Of a stretch of DNA of 64,000 nucleotides, positions 60,376 through 64,000 are shown piece by piece. The DNA is from Planobispora rosea. Lineage in GTDB: Bacteria > Actinomycetota > Actinomycetes > Streptosporangiales > Streptosporangiaceae. The position numbers and the translations under genes were made by a program. The notes beneath the pieces were generated by a model. It had not been told where the DNA came from. It did not search any database and saw only the letters and a list, made by a program, of their open reading frames with translations. The DNA lies in NCBI RefSeq assembly GCF_014648175.1, contig NZ_BMQP01000024.1, forward strand, positions 62,001 through 126,000, given 5' to 3'. How positions within the stretch are numbered: the first letter of the stretch is position 1; the number at the start of each line of letters is the position of its first letter.

Positions 60376-62150
60376 TCCAGCAGATCGACTACTACGCGAT
60401 AGCGCCGCCGCTGATCCTCGCGCTGACCGCCGGGCTCGTCCTGCTCCTGGACGCCTTCCTGCCCCGCAGGCCCTACGCGCGCCCCGTGCTGGACGCGGTC
60501 ACGCTGGCCGGTGTGTTCGGGTCTCTCGGTTTCGTCGTTTCCCAGGCGCTGCGGGACGGGCCTCCGATACAGACGTTCTGCGTCCCCGAAGGCCTCGCCG
60601 GGCCCGCGCGGGCCGGGCTCGGCGCGCTCACCCCCGCAGGCGGGGGAATCGTGGCGGGCAGGCCACTCGGTGCGGTGGCGGGCCCCTCGTGCTCGTTCGC
60701 GGTGGACGGCTTCACGCTGATCTTCGCCGGTCTCGCGCTGGTGGCCGGGGCGGTCGTGGTGCTGCTGTCCATGACGGAGCTGTCCTCCAAGGACATCCCC
60801 GTCGGGGAGTGGTACTTCCTGCTGCTCTGCGTCCTCGTCGGTGCGGTCACCCTGCCCGCCGCCCGGGACCTGATCATGCTGGTGGTGGCGCTGGAACTGG
60901 TCTCGCTGCCGGTGTTCGCGCTCACCGCGCTCAGACGGTACGACGGCCGCGGCTCCGAGGCCGCGGTCAAGCTCTTCCTGGTCTCGGTGGTCTCCACGGC
61001 GGTGATGCTCTTCGGGGTCTCCCTGCTGTACGGCATGACCGGGACCGTCTACCTCGACCGGCTGGCCCAGGCGCTCAGGGAGGCTCCCCGGGCCCTCGAC
61101 GGTCCCGGCATGGATCCGGTGAGCACCGACGGCGGTGCCATGGAGACCATCGCCCGGATCGGTGATCAGTGGTCCTCCGTCCCGGAGTACACCTCGCTCC
61201 AGCTCGTCTACGATCTGCCGCCGGTGATTCCCGTGGCGGTGGTGCTGGTCATCGCCGGGTTCGCCTTCAAGGTCGCGGCGGTGCCGTTCCACGCCTGGGC
61301 GGCCGACGTCTACCAGGGGGCTCCGCTCCCGGTCGCGGCGCTGCTCTCGGTGATCTCCAAGGCCGCGGGGTTCGCCGGGCTCATCCTCGTCCTGGTCGCC
61401 GCGTTGCACAGCCAGATCGCCACCTGGGCCCCGATCATCGCGATCGTCGCCGCACTCACCATGACCGCCGGCAACCTGCTGGCCCTCCGGCAGCGCAACG
61501 CCGTACGCCTGCTCGCCTGGTCCTCGGTCGCCCAGTCCGGTTACATCCTCGCCCCGCTCGGCGTCGAGACCCCCGAGGCGGTGGGAGCATCCATCACCTA
61601 TCTGGTCTTCTACGCCGCGATGAACCTCGGGGCGTTCACCGTGGTCATGCTGGTATCGCGGAGGAGGGAGCGGGGGGAGCTCGACGACTACCGGGGATTG
61701 GTGTTCCGGAACCCGGCGGCCGGGCTGGCCCTGGCGTTCTTCCTGATCTGCCTGGCCGGACTGCCGCCCGGACTCGCCGGGCTGTTCGCCAAGATCGTGG
61801 TATTCCGGGAGATCGTCGACGGCGGCGGGGCGTGGCTGGCAATCGTGATGGCGGTCAACACCGTCATCGGCCTCTACTACTACGTCGCCTGGGCCGCGCG
61901 GATCTTCACTCCCGTCCGTGCGGCAGCGGACGGCACTGCGGCAGCGGACGGCACTGCAGCACGCGAGGCAGACCCCGCTGCCGCGGGGGAGAGCGGCACG
62001 GGAGCGGTTCCCGGAGTGGGCGGTGCGCGCGGCGGGTGGCTTCCCGTGGGGGCGGCGATCGTGTTGACGGGAGTCGTCGCGCTGGCGTTCTCGGTGGCGC
62101 CGCAACTGGTGCTCGATCTGGTTCCCGCGTTCTTCACCGCCTCTCGGTAG
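60372..62150 (+). CDS. nuoN: NADH-quinone oxidoreductase-like subunit N
   Basis: The 592-residue antiporter-like subunit has about 14 helices. VVALELVSLPVFALTALRRYDGRGSEAAVKLFLV, FAFKVAAVPFHAWAADVYQGAPLPVAALLSV and LAWSSVAQSGYILAPLG mark the family. Two long loops are enlarged: one after the second helix (about 55-105) and one near residue 230-270, plus an Ala/Asp-repeat segment (AADGTAAADGTAARE) before the last helix. It ends the nuo cluster; its ATG overlaps the nuoM stop codon. Confidence 0.95.
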   Translation: MIQQIDYYAIAPPLILALTAGLVLLLDAFLPRRPYARPVLDAVTLAGVFGSLGFVVSQALRDGPPIQTFCVPEGLAGPARAGLGALTPAGGGIVAGRPLGAVAGPSCSFAVDGFTLIFAGLALVAGAVVVLLSMTELSSKDIPVGEWYFLLLCVLVGAVTLPAARDLIMLVVALELVSLPVFALTALRRYDGRGSEAAVKLFLVSVVSTAVMLFGVSLLYGMTGTVYLDRLAQALREAPRALDGPGMDPVSTDGGAMETIARIGDQWSSVPEYTSLQLVYDLPPVIPVAVVLVIAGFAFKVAAVPFHAWAADVYQGAPLPVAALLSVISKAAGFAGLILVLVAALHSQIATWAPIIAIVAALTMTAGNLLALRQRNAVRLLAWSSVAQSGYILAPLGVETPEAVGASITYLVFYAAMNLGAFTVVMLVSRRRERGELDDYRGLVFRNPAAGLALAFFLICLAGLPPGLAGLFAKIVVFREIVDGGGAWLAIVMAVNTVIGLYYYVAWAARIFTPVRAAADGTAAADGTAAREADPAAAGESGTGAVPGVGGARGGWLPVGAAIVLTGVVALAFSVAPQLVLDLVPAFFTASR

Positions 62151-62335
62151 AGCCGCGCGGGAGAGGCGCTCGCCGGGTGACCGTCCAGGAGGCGCTCGCT
62201 GGAGAGGGCCGCCCGGGAAGCGTCAGCCGGGCTCAGCCCTGGGCGAGATCAGCGGTGATCCGGGTTCCGTGGGAACGTTCGACCAGGCCGGAGACGTTGG
62301 CACTGTGTAGCGGCAGTAACCGAGAGGGGTGTGCA

Positions 62336-63187
62336 GTGCACCACAATGGTCTGCGTACCGCACTCCTTCTGGGCACCCTGTCCGCGGTGATCGTGGCGGT
62401 GGGGGCGTGGCTGGGAGACGGCGCCGGCGTGCGGATCGCTGTTCTGATCGCCGTTCTCGCCAACGGTGCCGCCTACTTCTTCTCCGACCGTATCGCTCTG
62501 TCCGCGATGCGGGCCCGCCCCGTCGGAGAGGTCGAGCAGCCGGTGCTCTACCGGATCGTGCGCGAACTCTCCACCGAGGCCCGCCAGCCCATGCCCCGGC
62601 TCTACGTCTCGCCGACCATGCAGCCCAACGCCTTCGCGACCGGCCGCAACCCCCGTAACGCCGCGGTCTGCGTGACCTACGGCATCACCCAGCTGCTCGA
62701 CGAGCGCGAGCTGCGCGGTGTCATCGGGCATGAGCTGTCCCACGTCTACAACCGGGACATCCTGATCTCCTCGGTGGCCGGCGCCCTCGCCTCGATGATC
62801 ACTTATCTCGGCTACGTCGGGCTGTTCTTCGGAGGCGGTGACGACGACGAAGGGCCGGGCTTCCTCGGCGTGCTTCTCATGATGGTGCTCGGCCCGGTCG
62901 CCGCGGGGATGATCCAGATGGCGATCTCCCGTTCCCGCGAGTTCCAGGCGGACGAGTCGGGGGCCAGGCTGACCGGTGACCCGCTGGCCCTCGCCTCGGC
63001 GCTACGGAAGATCGAGATGGGCACGCGGCAGCTGCCGCTCCCGGAGAACGGACGCCTGGCCTCCGCCTCCCACCTCATGATCGCAAATCCTTTCCGTGGT
63101 GCGGGCATCGGCCGGATGTTCTCCACCCACCCGCCCACCGCCGAGCGCGTCGCCCGTCTGGAGCGGATGGCCGGTTACCGCCGCTGA
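62336..63187 (+). CDS. htpX: HtpX-family membrane metalloprotease
   Basis: The 283-residue M48 protease has N-terminal membrane helices, the zinc motif VIGHELSHVYNRD (HExxH) and the third ligand region SREFQADESGARLTGDP. HtpX degrades misfolded membrane proteins on the cytoplasmic side. GTG 62336 follows GAGAGGGG at seven bases. It lies 185 bp after nuoN, a gap that may hold its own promoter. Placement after a membrane complex operon fits a quality-control role. Confidence 0.93.
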   Translation: MHHNGLRTALLLGTLSAVIVAVGAWLGDGAGVRIAVLIAVLANGAAYFFSDRIALSAMRARPVGEVEQPVLYRIVRELSTEARQPMPRLYVSPTMQPNAFATGRNPRNAAVCVTYGITQLLDERELRGVIGHELSHVYNRDILISSVAGALASMITYLGYVGLFFGGGDDDEGPGFLGVLLMMVLGPVAAGMIQMAISRSREFQADESGARLTGDPLALASALRKIEMGTRQLPLPENGRLASASHLMIANPFRGAGIGRMFSTHPPTAERVARLERMAGYRR

Positions 63188-63195
63188 TGACGGCT

Positions 63196-63221
63196 ACGGC
63201 CCGCGCCGGAGCGCGGGCCGT
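63196..63221. terminator. Hairpin terminator after htpX
   Basis: An 11-bp perfect stem (63196-63206 with 63211-63221) with a 4-base loop sits between two convergent genes, eight bases past the htpX stop codon, and can serve both. Confidence 0.75.
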
Positions 63222-63238
63222 ACTCATCACATGACGGT

Positions 63239-64000
63239 TCACATGACGATGCCGGGGATCAGAATGTGGGGAAACGGCGGATGGCTGTCCAGTTCGCGGG
63301 CCTCGCCGGTCATGACGTTCACCGCGTAGACGGCCGTCCTGTCCTGCTGCGCGGGACGGTCGCCCGACACGACGGCGGTCAGGGCCATGGCCTCGGTGGC
63401 GTTGAGCCAGCTTCCCAGGCGGGTGACGGCGGTGCCCTCGGGCAGTCCCCGGACCCGGACCCGGGCTCTGTCCCGGTCCTTCCCCTCCAGCGCGTCGAAG
63501 CGGACGAGCGTGCCGTCCTCGCGCACGTACCCGTCCTCCTCGCGCAACATGCCGACCTTGGCCATCGTCCGCCCGTCGGGTGCGAGCGCGCTGAACTGCC
63601 GGTGTAGTAGGCCATGGCGCGGCCGTCCGGAGTGATCGCCAACGGGCCGGAGGCCACCTCCCCCTGCAACCTCCCCGATTCCTCTGATCCTTCCAAGATG
63701 CTGAGCCCCGACGCCTGGGGCATGTCGTAGGTCTCGCCGTCCCGGGTCACCACCCGCCATGTGCCGTCCCCGCAGTCCGGCGGCACGCCCTTGCCGATGC
63801 ACGAGGTGAGGTACGCGTAGGCCGGCGGGCCCACCCCGGTGGCCGGCAACGGCGACGACTCGATCTCCCAATCCCGGGGCGGCGAGGGTGAGGCGACCGT
63901 GTCGTTCCCGCCGCGGGCCGGTGGCAGGCCGGTGCCCAGGCCCCCAACCAGATTCACGACCACCACCGTGGTGACGACCGTGGTGGCGGCTACCAGCAGC
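63239..64000 (-). pseudogene. Membrane-anchored propeller-like protein, frameshifted and cut by the window edge
   Basis: The minus strand enters at 64000 in a frame coding for a membrane helix (LLVAATTVVTTVVVVNLVGG), then a Cys-containing extracytoplasmic part (LTSCIGKGVPPDCGDGTW) and a PD40-like strand pair GPLAITPDGRAMAYYT. At about 63600-63606 this frame ends in nonsense while the next frame resumes with QFSALAPDGRTMAKVGMLREEDG and runs to a stop at 63239. Adding one base near ACCGGCAG would restore a single frame reading through both halves. It is either a real 1-bp deletion or a sequencing error. The start codon lies outside the window. The family is not named; it resembles WD40/PD40-type secreted proteins of actinomycetes. 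Confidence 0.65.

Overview
The window is very GC-rich, codons end mostly in G or C, and GTG and TTG starts are common. Together with the gene content (long-form RmlA, KorAB beside a partial nuo operon, beta-propeller surface proteins, FCD-type GntR regulator) this points to a filamentous actinomycete, most likely of the Streptosporangiaceae (Streptosporangium, Nonomuraea, Microbispora). That placement is inference from style and content, not from a database match.

Region 1 (1-3.8 kb) is mixed: the tail of a SWIM zinc-finger protein, an orphan barstar-like gene, an EamA transporter followed closely by a GntR/FCD regulator with a clear GntR-type palindrome in front of the transporter, a small unknown gene, and a membrane-anchored GH26-like glycosidase.

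Region 2 (3.9-45.4 kb) is a large exopolysaccharide locus. It holds two of almost everything: two polyprenyl glycosylphosphotransferases, two Wzx-type flippases, two Wzy/ligase-type polymerases, two Wzz-type proteins, two sulfotransferases, two APH-fold proteins and two membrane-anchored propeller proteins. There are glycosyltransferases of GT2, GT4 and split PssD/PssE type, a FemAB/CelD-like protein, a polysaccharide deacetylase, an FkbM methyltransferase, and dTDP-rhamnose genes (rmlA-rmlB-rmlD together, rmlC about 18 kb away). Four large secreted proteins with delta-60 (DUF5122-like) beta-propellers, each with a different set of flanking adhesion-type domains, are interspersed. One unknown gene (7989-8894) is framed by a 34-bp inverted repeat. 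The likely product is one or two rhamnose-containing, possibly sulfated and methylated surface polysaccharides with dedicated secreted propeller proteins.

Region 3 (45.4-63.2 kb) is energy metabolism: korAB (2-oxoglutarate:ferredoxin oxidoreductase), a lipoprotein-like NodB deacetylase, then nuoA-B-C-H, a divergently oriented membrane-bound Ser/Thr kinase, and nuoI-J-K-L-M-N followed by htpX. nuoD, E, F and G are absent, so this complex I-like machine has no NADH module encoded here; the KorAB neighbour suggests reduced ferredoxin as donor. NuoI carries a disordered tail of about 290 residues.

The right edge (63.2-64 kb) holds a membrane-anchored unknown gene on the minus strand that is frameshifted in this sequence and runs off the window. 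No tRNA, rRNA, CRISPR array, transposase or integrase was seen.
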